From contig OV277870.1 of NCBI GenBank assembly GCA_922989275.2, positions 32,732,356-32,796,355 of the forward strand: DNA of 64,000 nucleotides. The letters run 5' to 3'. The stretch is from Gari tellinella. Taxonomy: Eukaryota; Mollusca; Bivalvia; Cardiida; Psammobiidae. Position 1 is the first letter of the stretch; the number at the start of each line of letters is the position of its first letter. A program made the position numbers and the translations under genes. The notes below the pieces were generated by a model that saw nothing but the letters and a program-made list of their open reading frames with translations, was not told where the DNA came from and ran no database searches. Below are positions 12,146 to 22,655 of the stretch, piece after piece.

Positions 12146-13469
12146 ATTGAAAAGATGTGTTCGATCCTGAGTAGACATACGTTGTATAATGTTAATTTTA
12201 TCGCTATTGCGGCGAAAGGGTAAATACTTTTGGTCATTACATTTTGAATGCAAGCTGTCACCTTCTGTTAAACTTTACAACTGTTACAGTGGACAGAAAA
12301 CGTATTTCGTTGCAGTTTAACGAAATAAGAACACACTTCATTTTACATTTAAAATTGCTAAACTGTTTGGAGTCTGACCAAACTGTTGTTGAATGTCTTC
12401 AATGCAGGTCTGCAGTGTGCACACGAATAAATACACTTCAGCATCACTGTGTTTTCAATATCAGTGGCATCTGACCTAGGGTACCTACATATGCAATACC
12501 TTTAATCTATGTAAGTTTAGATAAGGATGTCCGCATATGGTTTTCTATTATTGTTTTACACATTTGTATATTGAAATTAAACAATTTCTGTTGAAAGAAA
12601 TAGTTCCACGGAAGCATATATGTCCTTTTTTCAAATTTTAGCAAACACCACAATTTTAAGATCTTGTCGTTCTTGAAGATAATGGAGTTCATGTAGTGAA
12701 GTTCAAACACGTTAGTAAACTGCATACCATAGCGTAGTATGATGTTGTTTAGTACACTGTACTAGATCATGTGCAACAACATAACAATTTTAAACTCTGG
12801 GGATGATAAGTTTAGATACAGGATGCACTACTGTCTAAGGGGGACGGATACAGGCACTGCAATGTCAGAGGAGCATATGAGTATACATGAGTGCTACTGT
12901 ATTTATATGTAATACGCTCATGCATATTCGTTTTATGTTCCAAAGAGACAAACACATACAATGCTATCGTTTGGTTGTTTGACCTGTCAAAGTTTGTGTA
13001 TTCCTACATCACTGAAAGGATATATTTAGCTTCGGTATAAAAGTCGATACTTTTCGTTTTGATTAACGGGAAAAACTAAGGATAGCGTGTATTGTGTGTC
13101 GAAATTAAGTCGAGTAAGAGTAATTGGTAGCGTGTAATAGTACTTGTAAAGGGGTAAAAGGCGTGGTTTCGATTGCCATTAGGTTTTTACTTCTTTTTTA
13201 TCATAATTTCAATATTCTTGTTCAAGTAATTAATTTAGATCAACTTGAATTGTTCAACAAAATGTATAATTATGCAAAATGTGCCATAGATAACATAGAA
13301 GTTACGCTTTGAACTATTGAAATTTTTAATGTTCATGTATGCAAGATGCTACCCGGTGTTGTTTCTCACTGCTAGATAACAATTGAATTAACACATTGAT
13401 CACTGAATTTTTTAATGGACTATTTCAGTTTCCAATTAATTCTAGTCAGTGTATGTCAACTTCAAAATT

Positions 13470-13535
13470 GCAAACAGTATATCCCTGATCAGAGGGCTCC
13501 TTAAGGAACACCGAGATCTTGGTATTCACTGTTTG
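13470..13535. repeat. CAAACAGT-family palindrome
   Basis: GCAAACAGTATATCCCTGAT, a GAGGGCTCC/AAGGAACACC centre, and TCACTGTTTG at the end. The same variant centre (AGAGGGCT...) is seen at 31152-31216, marking a subfamily. Confidence 0.7.
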
Positions 13536-14219
13536 ACTTTGAAAAGTGTATAGGTGCACGCTTTCTAAATAACGAGTGTACTCGTCGCTAGGGTTCATTG
13601 TGTTTGGAATACCTTTATTTTAAGGTTACACCATATATGTTTTATATAAGATCAGATCCGTAGGGGTTTTCGATTCATTCTGCTTCTCCTTCTTTCAGAC
13701 CCGTATACATCAGAATAAAAACGCTTCTGCTGGGTTTCGAACTCATAGCAAACACACTACTAGTGTAAAACACTACTCTGCTGTAATTACACGATGACAT
13801 ATAGGTTTTAAATTTTTTCATTTTAAATATCAACCCCAACTTACCCCGTAACGATGATAATTTTCCGTATTTCACGTAAGGAAAAACAAACTATGTCAAC
13901 CGAAGCTATATATGGCGTTTTCAGCAAGCGTTTAATTAAGTAAATTTTGACAGGTTAAAAACATAACAATACTAAGGTATTTAAATCAAACATACAAAGA
14001 GTACAATATTGTTGTTTAGCATGTTTGGTAGAGTAGACTATGTGCAATCATAATGATACAAGTGTTATAAATGCTGCTATGATTTTAGTTGGTAGCACAA
14101 GGTAATATGTTTACCTCTGGAGACGAACACACTCAGAGGATCTTCAAACCGATCAGTCAGATTTAAAGGTGCTTCTCAAAATACCAGTTAATTCGGTTGC
14201 CAAAATGGGAGGCTGAAGA

Positions 14220-17200
14220 AGGTTGGGTAAACGGAACTGGTTGCCAGTTGCGTAAACGCTACTAGTTTCTAGAAGCCAGTTGCGTAAACGCTACTAGTTT
14301 CTAGAAGCCAGTATCGTAAACGCTACTAGTTTCTGGTTGCCACTGTCGTTGAAGAATTTTTTTTATCAGTGCCAGTATCGTAAACGCTACTAGTTTCTAG
14401 AAGCCAGTAGCGTACGCTACTAGTTTCTGGTTGCCAGTGTCGTATACGCTACTAGTTTCTGGTTGCGATTGTCGTATAAGAAAAAAAATCTGAGTGCCAG
14501 TGTCATAAACGCTACAAGTTTCTTGAAGCCAGTAGCGTAAACGCTACTAGTTTCTAGTTACCAGTGTCATATACGCTACTAGTTTCTGGTTGCCAGTGTC
14601 GTTTAAGAAAAAACTTCTAAGTGCCAGTGTCATAGACGCTTCTAGTTTTTAGAAGCCAGTAGCGTAAACGCTACTAGTTTCTGGTTACCAGTGTCATATA
14701 CGCTACTAGTTTCTGGTTGCCAGTGTCATTTTAGCAAAATATTTCTAAGTGCTAGTGTCGTAAACGCTACTAGTTTCTAGAAGCCAGTAGCATAAACGTT
14801 ACTAGTGTCTGGTTGCAAGTGTCGTATACGCTACTAGTTTCTGGTTGCCACTGTCGTTTAAGAAAAAAAATTAAGTGCCAGTGTCATAAACGCTACTAGT
14901 TTCTTGAAGCCAGTAGCGTAAACGCTACAAGTTTCTGGTTGTCAGTGTCGTATACGCTTCTATTTTCTGGTTGCCAGTGTCGTTTAAAAAAAAATCTAAG
15001 TGCCAGTGTCATAAACGCTACTAGTTTCTAGAAGCCAGTAGCGAAAACGCTTCTAGTTTCTGGTTGTCAGTGTCGTATACGCTACAAGTTTCTTGTTGCC
15101 AGTGTCGTTTAAGCAAACAATTTCTAAGTGCCAGTGTCGTAAACGCTACTAGATTCTAGAAGCCAGTAGCGTAAACGCTACTAGTTTCTGGTTGCCAGTG
15201 TCGTATACGCTACTAGTTTCTGGTTGCCAGTGTCGTATACGCTACTAGTTTCTGGTTGCGATTGTGGTATAAGAAAATAAATCTGAGTGCCAGTGTCATA
15301 AACGCTACAAGTTGCTAGAAGCCAGTAGTGTAAACGCTACTAGTTTCTAGTTACCAGTGTCATAGACGCTACTAGTTTCTGGTTGCCAGTGTCATTTAAG
15401 CAAAATATTTCTAAGTGCCAGTGTCGTAAACGCTTATAGTTTCTAGAAGCCAGTAGCGTAAACGTTACTAGTGTCTGGTTGCCAGTGTCGTATACGCTAC
15501 TAGTTTCTGATTGCCACTGTCGTTTAAGAAAACAATTTAAGTGCCAGTGTCATAAACGCTACTAGTGTCTTGAAGCCAGTAGCGTAAACGCTACTAGTTT
15601 CTGGTTGTCAGTGTCGTATACGCTACTAGTTTCTGAGTGCCAGTGTCGTTAAAGAAAAACATCTAAGTACCAGTGTCATGAACGCTACTAGTTTCTAGAA
15701 GCCAGTAGCGAGAACGCTTCTAGTTTCTGGTTGTCTGTGTCGTATACGCTACTAGTTTCTGGTTACCAGTGTCGTATACGCTACTAGTTTCTGGTTGCCA
15801 GTGTCGTTTAAGCAAACAATTTCTAAGTGCCAGTGTCGTAAACGCTGCTAGATTCTAGAAGCCAGTAGCGTAAACGCTACTAGTTTCTGGTTGCCAGTGT
15901 CGTATACGCTACTAGTTTCTGGTTGCCAGTGTCGTATACGCTACTAGTTTCTGGTTGCGATTGTCGTATAAGAAAAACAATCTGTGTGCCAGTGTCATAA
16001 ACGCTACAAGTTTCTAGAAGCCAGTAGTGTAAACGCTACTAGTTTCTAGTTACCAGTGTCATAGACGCTACTAGTTTCTGATTGCCAGTGTCATTTAAGC
16101 AAAATATTTCTAAATGCCAGTGTCGTAAACGCTACTAGTTTATAGAAGCCAGTAGCGTAAACGTTACTAGTGTCTGGTTGCCAGTGTCGTATACGATACT
16201 AGTTTCTGATTGCCACTGTCGTTTAAGAAAACAATTTAAGTGCCAGTGTCATAAACGCTACTAGTTTCTTGAAGCCAGTAGCGTAAACGCTACTAGTTTC
16301 TGGTTGTCAGTGTCGTATACGCTACTAGTTTCTGAGTGCCAGTGTCGTTAAAGAAAAAAATCTAAGTGCCAGTGTCATAAACGCTACTAGTTTCTAGAAG
16401 CCAGTAGCGAGAACGCTTCTAGTTTCTGGTTGTCAGTGTCGTATACGCTACTAGTTTCTGGTTACCAGTGTCGTATACGCTACTAGTTTCTGGTTGCCAG
16501 TGTCGTTTAAGCAAACAATTTCTAAGTGCCAGTGTCGTAAACGCTTCTAGATTCTAGAAGCCAGTAGCGTAAACGCTACTAGTTTCTGGTTGCCAGTGTC
16601 GTATACGCTACTAGTTTCTGGTTGCCAGTGTCGTATACGCTACTAGTTTCTGGTTGCGATTGTCGTATAAGAAAAAAAATCTGTGTGCGCTACAAGTTTC
16701 TAGAAGCCAGTAGTGTAGACGCTACTAGTTTCTAGTTACCAGTGTCATATACGCTACTAGTTTCGGTTACCAGTGTCGTTTAAGAAAAAAACTTCTAAGT
16801 GCCAGTGTCATAGACGCTACTAGTTTCTAGAAGCCAGTAGCATAAACGCTTCTAGTTTCTGGTTACCAGTGTCATATACGCTACTAGTTTCTGGTTGCCA
16901 GTGTCATTTAAGCAAACTATTTCTAAGTGCCAGTGTCGTAAACGCTACTAGTTTCTGGTTGTTAGTGTCGTATATGCTACTAGTTTCTAGTTGCTAGTGT
17001 CGTTTAAGAAAAAAAGTCTAAATGCCAGTGTCGTAAACGCTACTAGTTTCTAGAAGACAGTAGCGTAAACGTTACTAGTGTCTGGTTGCCAGTGTCGTAT
17101 AGTGTCGTTTAAGAAAAAAATCTAAGTGCTACTAGTTTCTGGTTTTCAGTGTCTAATACGCTACTAGTTTCTCTTTGCCAGTGTCGTTTAAGAAAAAAAT

Positions 17201-17925
17201 CTAAGTGCCAATGTCATAAACGCTACTAGTTTCTAGAAGCCAGTAGCGTAAACGCTTCTAGTTTCTGGTTGTCAGTGTCGTATACGCTACTAGTTTCTGG
17301 TTGCCAGTGTCGTATACGCTACTAGTTTCTGGTTGCCAGTGTCGTTTAAGCAAAAAAGTCTAAGTGCCAGTGTCGTAAACGCTACTAGATTCTAGAAACC
17401 AGTAGCGTAAACGCTACTATTTTCTGGTTGCCAGTGTCGTATATGCTACTAGTTTCTGGTTGCCAGTGTCGTTTTACCAAAAAATGTCTAAGTGCCAGTG
17501 TCGTAAACGCTACTATTTTCTTGAAGCCAGTAGCGTAAACGCTACTAGTGCCTGGATACCAGTGTCGTATACGCTACTAGTTTATGGTCGCCAGTGTCGT
17601 TTAAGAAAAAAAATCTAAGTGACAGTGTCATAAACGCTACTAGTTTCTAGAAGCCAGTAGCGGAAACGCTACTAGTTTCTCGTTACCAGTGTCGTATACG
17701 CTACTTGTTTCTTGTTGCCAGTGTCGTTTAAGCAAATAGTATCTTGATGCTAGTTTCGTAAACGCAACTAGTTTCTGGTTGCCAGTGTCGTATACGCAAC
17801 TAATTTCTGGTTGCCAGTGTCGTTTAAGCAAATAGTTGATTGATGCTAGTTGCGAAAGCACAACTAGTTTCTGGTTGTCAGTGTCGTATACGGTACTAGT
17901 TTCCGGTTGCCTGTTGCGTAAGCGT
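14220..17925 (+). repeat. Left arm: 32 bp palindrome-rich satellite array
   Basis: Basic units of 32 bp read GCCAGTGTCGTATACGCTAC then TAGTTTCTGGTT. Variants carry GTAGCGTAAACGCTAC (a palindrome with a 2 nt centre), TTCTAGAAG or ACTAGT (palindromic), and a ~30 bp linker unit GTCGTTTAAGAAAAAAATC. Linker units recur after every three to five 32 bp units, making a nested repeat. Long open frames here, such as the minus-strand frame ending at 17640, are translations of the satellite (repeating QPETSSVYDTGNQKLVAF-like) and not genes. Confidence 0.95.
15104..16501 (+). repeat. 699 bp higher-order repeat, two full copies
   Basis: The landmark GTCGTTTAAGCAAACAATTT occurs at 15104, 15803 and 16502, exactly 699 bp apart, and the intervening variant units follow the same order (for example GATTCTAGAAGCC just after each landmark, and the GCGAGAACGCTTCTAG or GCGAAAACG variant shortly before). 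This is a second level of organisation above the 32 bp unit, indicating recent segmental amplification. A third copy begins at 16502 but is disrupted by a deletion near 16685. Confidence 0.85.
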
Positions 17926-18496
17926 AAAAGCAGCAACCTTACTGTCGTCGGCGATGCTCTGGCTGGCACAAACGGACGGTCGCGAACACCAGTCCTTGAA
18001 GCCATCGAAGCCCCGGTCAACCCCGCCTGAGAACGTTGCGAAGGAGTAGACGACGATCGCTTCCGCAGATAGTGCGGGCGAGCGGGGACCGAGCGATGGA
18101 CTCGATAAAAGGCCCCGCTAGACGAACTTCTGCCGGAGTCGACGGCCGTCTTCCGCAGCCTCGCGGGCCGGCGGGCGGATCCGAGCAATGAACGCGGTAC
18201 CAGATCCACGTGGCGAGATACTGCGGGAGTCGAAGGCCGTCTTTAGCAGCCTCACAGACATACGGGGAAGTCGAGCAATGTACGCCGTACCAGCCCCGCG
18301 AGGCGAGCTACTGCGGGAGACGAAGGCCGTTTTCCGCAGCCTTGCGGGCCGGCGCGGGGGGGGGGGGGGGTGGAAGCTGGGCGATGAACGCCGTACAAGC
18401 CCCGCGAGGTGAGCTACTACGGGAGCCGAAGGCCGTCTTCAGCAGATAGCGCGGGCCGGCGGGGGAGCCTTGCGATGTACGCCGTACCAGTGTTAC

Positions 18497-18655
18497 GGGC
18501 CATTTCTTCCCCAGGCCACTCTGACCGGCTGGGCCGTTTTCTTCCCATTGGGGGGAAGATATAGCCCGGGCAGTTTCATCCCCGGGGGAAGGAATTGGCC
18601 GGCCCATATCTTCCCCCGGGGAAGAAACGGCCCGGGGGAAGAAAATGCCTGTTTA
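18497..18655. repeat. CCGGGGGAAG palindrome block inside the GC-rich array
   Basis: About 160 bp interrupt the array with repeated GGGGAAG/CTTCCCC motifs (GGCCATTTCTTCCCC at one end, GGGGAAGAAACGGCC near the other), so the block is itself an imperfect hairpin with internal CCCGGG palindromes. It is absent from the other units and looks like an insertion or local amplification. Confidence 0.6.
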
Positions 18656-18850
18656 ACCAGCCCCGCGAAGAGAGCTACTGCGGAAGTCGACGGCCGTCTT
18701 CCGCAGCCTCGCGGGCCGGCGTGGCGGGGGGGGGGGGGGGGTAGCCGAGCGATGTACGCCGTACCAGCCATGCGAGCTAGGGACGGCGGCCGTCTTCCGC
18801 AGATAGCGCTGGCCCCTAGGAACCGAGCGATGCTCGTCGTCCCAGGTCGG

Positions 18851-18851
<1 letters not shown>

Positions 18852-18888
<37 letters not shown>
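18852..18888. repeat. Run of 37 G
   Basis: An uninterrupted homopolymer, the longest in the window; shorter runs of G lie near 18355-18370 and 18725-18742. They could form G-quadruplexes, and their exact lengths are unreliable in most sequencing data. Confidence 0.95.
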
Positions 18889-18889
<1 letters not shown>

Positions 18890-19160
18890 GCGATGTTCAC
18901 AGTACAAGCCCCGCGAGACAAGCTACTGCTGGCGTTGCAGGCCGTCTTTGGCAGACAGCGTGGGCCCCGGGAAACCGAGTGGTGCACGCCGTATCAGCCA
19001 TGCGAGCTAGGGTCGGGGGCCGTCTTCCGCAGATAGCGCTGGCCCCTAGAAACCGAGCGATACTCCCCATTCTTGTCCGGCGAGCTAATGCGGGCAGGGG
19101 TTAACGGCTGTTTTCCTCATATAGCGCCGGGCCCGGGGAATCGAGCGATGCACGCCGTAT

Positions 19161-19423
19161 AAGAAGTGTAAAATTTCACTCGGGTGTCTTTTAACTTCAT
19201 TTAGGAACACCCGCTACCTGAAAAAGCAATAATCTCGACTTCGAAATTTGTCTCCGCCTCTGGTCTATACCAAAATATTTATCTATTTTTACCTTTACGG
19301 CTCCACAACTCGGTCATTTTTATTATTTTTTCACTAGGGTTATGATTATTTTTTCGCTTTGGAACACCAGCTACCCAAAAATGCAATAATCTCAAAATGT
19401 CTCATTTTCGCCGAACAGAAAAA
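19161..19423. repeat. Short direct duplication (~155 bp apart) next to the rRNA piece
   Basis: GGAACACCCGCTACCTGAAA followed by AGCAATAATCTC near 19202 is repeated as GGAACACCAGCTACCCAAAA with TGCAATAATCTC near 19362. The rest is AT-rich and matches neither rRNA nor satellite. Confidence 0.7.
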
Positions 19424-19466
19424 TCTCAACAGGGTATTCTTTCTCCGCTCGTGCTTTCAAGCCCGT

Positions 19467-19497
<31 letters not shown>

Positions 19498-19533
19498 CAG
19501 GGACAGTTGGAATCTCGTTAATCCATTCCATCA

Positions 19534-19565
<32 letters not shown>

Positions 19566-19575
19566 TCTTAAGAGG

Positions 19576-19607
<32 letters not shown>

Positions 19608-20040
19608 CATTTTACTTTGAAATTCAGAACACTAGGCATAAATCACATTGCGTCAACACCAGTTGACGGCTATGCAATGCTTTGTTTTAATTAGACAGTC
19701 GAATTCCACTGGTCCGTACCAGTTCTAAGTCGACTGTTACTTGCCGGACGAAGCGGGCGCAGCCGCAAAAGGCGACGCGCCGCAAGCTGAGACACTCCAC
19801 GGGAAGGCTTGAGCGAACGCGACCACGAGGCCTCGCCCAACAAGTGCCCGTACCAGTCCTGTTTCGTACTCCAGCCCGACCGGCCCAGTCCTTAGAGCCA
19901 ATACTTTCCATGAAGTTACGGATCTGACTTGCCGACTTCCCTTACCTACATTGTTCTATCGACAAAAGGTTGTTCATCTTTGAGACCTGCTGCGAATATC
20001 GGTTCGGCCTGGCATGAGAATCACACTGTATCCCTCGGAT
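19424..20040 (-). pseudogene. Truncated, degenerate 28S rRNA segment
   Basis: Read on the minus strand this follows the conserved order of the large-subunit rRNA: GCAGCAGGTCTCAAAGATGA, GAACAATGTAGGTAAGGGAA, GATCCGTAACTTC, TTGGCTCTAAGGACTGGGCC, GACCAGTGGAATTCGACTGT, AATTAAAACAAAGCATTGC, GGTGTTGACGCAATGTGATT, GAAGCGCGGGTAAACGGCGG, GCCAAATGCCTCGTCATCTA, CGAAACCACAGCCAAGG and ACCCTGTTGAGA. The core matches 28S closely, but there are substitutions in invariant positions and a missing stretch after TGAATTTCAAAGT, and both ends are cut. It is not a working gene. The uninterrupted R2 retrotransposon target region lies at about 19561-19577. Confidence 0.93.
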
Positions 20041-20044
20041 ATTA

Positions 20045-22655
20045 AACAGGCAACCAGAAATAAGTTGCGCATACGACACTGGCAATTAGAAACTAGTTGC
20101 GTTTACGCAACTAGCATCCACAAACTATTTGCTAAAACGAAACAGGCAACCAGAAACTAGTAGCGTATACGACACTAGCAACCAGAAACTAGTAGCGTTT
20201 ACGCCACTGGCTACCAGAAACTATTTGCTAAAACCACACTGGCAACCGGAAACTAGTAGCGTGTACGACACTGGTAACCAGAAACTAGAAGTAGCGTTTA
20301 CGCTACTGGCTTATAGAAACTAGTAGCGTTTTTGACACTGGAACATATAAAATAATTCTCAATCGACACTGGCAACCAGAAACTAGTAGGGTATACGACA
20401 CTGGTAACCAGAAATCAGTAGCGTTTACGCTACTGCTTTCTAGACACTAGTAGCGTTTATGACACTGGCACTTATATTTGTTTTTTCTCAAACGACACTT
20501 GCAACCAGAAACTAGTAGCGTATGCGACACTTGCAATCAGAAACTAGTAGCGTTAACGCTACTGGCTTCTAGAAACTAGTAGCGTTTACGACACTGGCAT
20601 TTAGAAATGTTTTGCTTAAACGACACTGGCAACCAGAAACTAGTAGCGTATACGACACTGGCAACCAGAAACTAGTAGTGTTAACGCTACTGGCTTCTAG
20701 AAACTAGTAGCTTTTACGACACTGGCATTTAGAAATGTTTTCTTAAAAGACACTTGCAACCAGAAATTACTAGCGTTTACGATACTAGCTTTTAGAAACT
20801 AGTAGCGTTTACGCTACTGGCTTCTTGAAACTAGTAGCGTTTATGACACTGGCACTTAGAATTTGTTTTCTTAATCGACACTGGCAACAAGAAAGTAGTA
20901 GTATATACGACACCGGTAACCAGAAACTAGAAGCGTTTACGCTAATGGCTTCTAGAAACAAGTAGCGTTTACGACACTGGCATTTAGAAATGTTTTGCTT
21001 AAACGACACTGGCAACCAGAAACTAGTAGCGTATACAACACTGGTAACCAGAAACTAGTGGCGTTTACGATACTGGCTTCTAGAAACTAGAAGCGTTTAC
21101 GACACTGGCATTTAGAAATATTTTGCTTAAACGACACTAGCAACCAGAAACTAGTAGCGTATACGACACTGGTAACAAGAAACTAGTGGCGTTTACGCTA
21201 CATGCTTCTATAAACTAGTAGCGTTAACGACACTGGCACTCAGAAATGAAATCTTAGCTTAAACGACACTGGCAACCAATAACTAGTAGCGTTTACGACA
21301 CTGCCATTTAGAAATGTTTTGCTTAAACGACACCGGCAACCATTAACTAGTAGCGTATACGACACTGGTAACAAGAAACTAGTAGCTTTTACGCTACTGG
21401 CTTCTAGAAACTAGTAGCGTTTACGACACTGACACTTAGAATTCTTTTCTTAATCGACACTGGCAACAAGAATCTAGTAGCGTATACATGTACGACACTG
21501 ATAACCAGAAACTAGTAGCGTTTACGCTACTGGCTTCTAGCAATTAGTAGCGTTTACGATACTGGCACTTAGAAATATTTTGCTAAAACGACACTGGCAA
21601 CCATAAACTGAAGCGTATAAGACACTGGTAGCCAAAATCTAGTGGCGTTTACGCTACTGGCTTCTGGAAACTAGTAGCGTTTACGACCCTGGCACTTAGA
21701 ACATTTTTGCTTAAACGACACGGGCAACCAGAAACTAGTAGCGTATACGACACTGGCAACCAGAAACTAGTGGCATTTACGCTACTGGCTGCCAGAAACT
21801 AGTAGCGTTTACGACACTGGCTCTTAGAAATGTTTTGCTTAAACGACACTGGCAACCAGAAACTAGTTGCGTATACGACACTGGTAACCATAAACTAGTA
21901 GCGTTTACGCTACTGGCTTCTAGAAACTAGCGTTTATAACACTGGCACTTAGAATAGTTTTTCTTTAACGGCACTAGAAACCAGAAACTAGTAGCGTATA
22001 CGACACTGAAAACCAGAAACTAGTAGCGTTAACGCTACAGGCCTCTAGAAACTAAAAGCGTTTACTACACTGGCAACCAGAAACTAGTAGGGTAAACGAC
22101 ACTGGTAACCAAAAACTAGTAGCGTTAACGCTAATGGCTTCTAGAAACTAGTAGCGTTTACGACACTGGCACTTAGATATTTTTTGCTTAAACGACACTA
22201 GCAACCAGAAACTAGTAGCGTATACGACACTGGCAACCAGAAACTAGTAGCGTTTACGCTACTCGCGTCTAGAAACTAGTAGCGTTTACGACACTGGCAC
22301 TTAGGAATGTTTTGCTTAAACGACACTGGCAACCAGAAACTAGTAGCGTATACGACACTGGTAACCAGAAACTAGTAGCGTTAACGCTAATGGCTTCTAG
22401 AAACTAGTAGCGTTTACGACACTGGCACTTAGATATTTTTTGCTTAAACGACACTGGCAACCAGAAACTAGTAGCGTATACGACACTGGCAACCAGAAAC
22501 TAGTAGCGTTTACGCTACTCGTGTCTAGAAACTAGTAGCGTTTATGACACTGGCACTTAGGAATGTTTTGCTGAAACGACACTGGCAACCAGAAACTAGT
22601 AGCGCATACGCTACTGGTAACCAGAAACTAGTAGCGTTTACGACACTGGCATCCT
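20045..22655 (-). repeat. Right arm: same 32 bp satellite, inverted
   Basis: AACCAGAAACTAGTAGCG, TATACGACACTGGCAACCAG, GCTACTGGCTTCTAGAAAC and linker AGAAATGTTTTGCTTAAACG repeat throughout. These are the reverse complements of the left-arm blocks. The units immediately next to the 28S piece carry the TTGCG variant (ACTAGTTGCG, AAGTTGCGCATACGAC), which also marks the innermost units of the left arm near 17750-17870, so the symmetry holds down to variant level. Confidence 0.95.

Larger units (their letters stand above)
11088..14204. other. No gene; two palindromes and one dispersed repeat
   Basis: Contains CAAACAGT-family palindromes at 12080-12145 and 13470-13535 and the repeat at 11480-11575. 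The open frame at 12056-12253 is a translation of the first palindrome. The remaining DNA is AT-rich and unrecognised. Confidence 0.5.
17931..19160. repeat. GC-rich tandem repeats, IGS-like, with long G runs
   Basis: Diverged units of roughly 90-120 bp repeat the blocks GGCCGTCTTCCGCAG, CCTCGCGGGCCGGCG, CGAGCGATGTACGCCGTACCAG, CCCCGCGAGGCGAGCTACTG and GCGGGAGACGAA. At least seven GGCCGTCTT-type starts are visible. G/C content is far above all surroundings. Because a 28S rRNA piece lies close by, an origin in the rDNA intergenic spacer is plausible but inferred. Frames on both strands giving poly-proline or poly-glycine are artefacts of composition. Confidence 0.75.
14205..22655. mobile_element. 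Giant inverted satellite structure with rDNA core (foldback-like)
   Basis: A left arm (about 14220-17925) and a right arm (about 20045-22655) consist of the same 32 bp satellite family in opposite orientation. They enclose about 2.1 kb made of a GC-rich repeat block (17931-19160), a short AT-rich duplication (19161-19423) and a truncated 28S rRNA segment (19424-20040). Long inverted arms built of tandem repeats are the hallmark of foldback elements such as Drosophila FB and Galileo, which suggests a transposon-like origin. No transposase and no flanking target duplication was found, so an inversion inside a satellite array or an assembly join are alternatives. Confidence 0.55.

Noticed and set aside
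17640..18209. 189-codon minus-strand frame with repeating QPETSSVYDTGNQKLVAF
   Set aside because: It translates the 32 bp satellite, and the same repeats appear in the inverted arm at 20129-20323; not a protein repeat family.
18470..19036. Long frames on both strands in the GC-rich block (up to 188 codons)
   Set aside because: Stops are rare in GC-rich DNA; the products are poly-Pro/poly-Gly and repeat the tandem units.
19424..20040. Functional 28S rRNA gene
   Set aside because: Truncated at both ends, with changes in highly conserved positions and a missing stretch.
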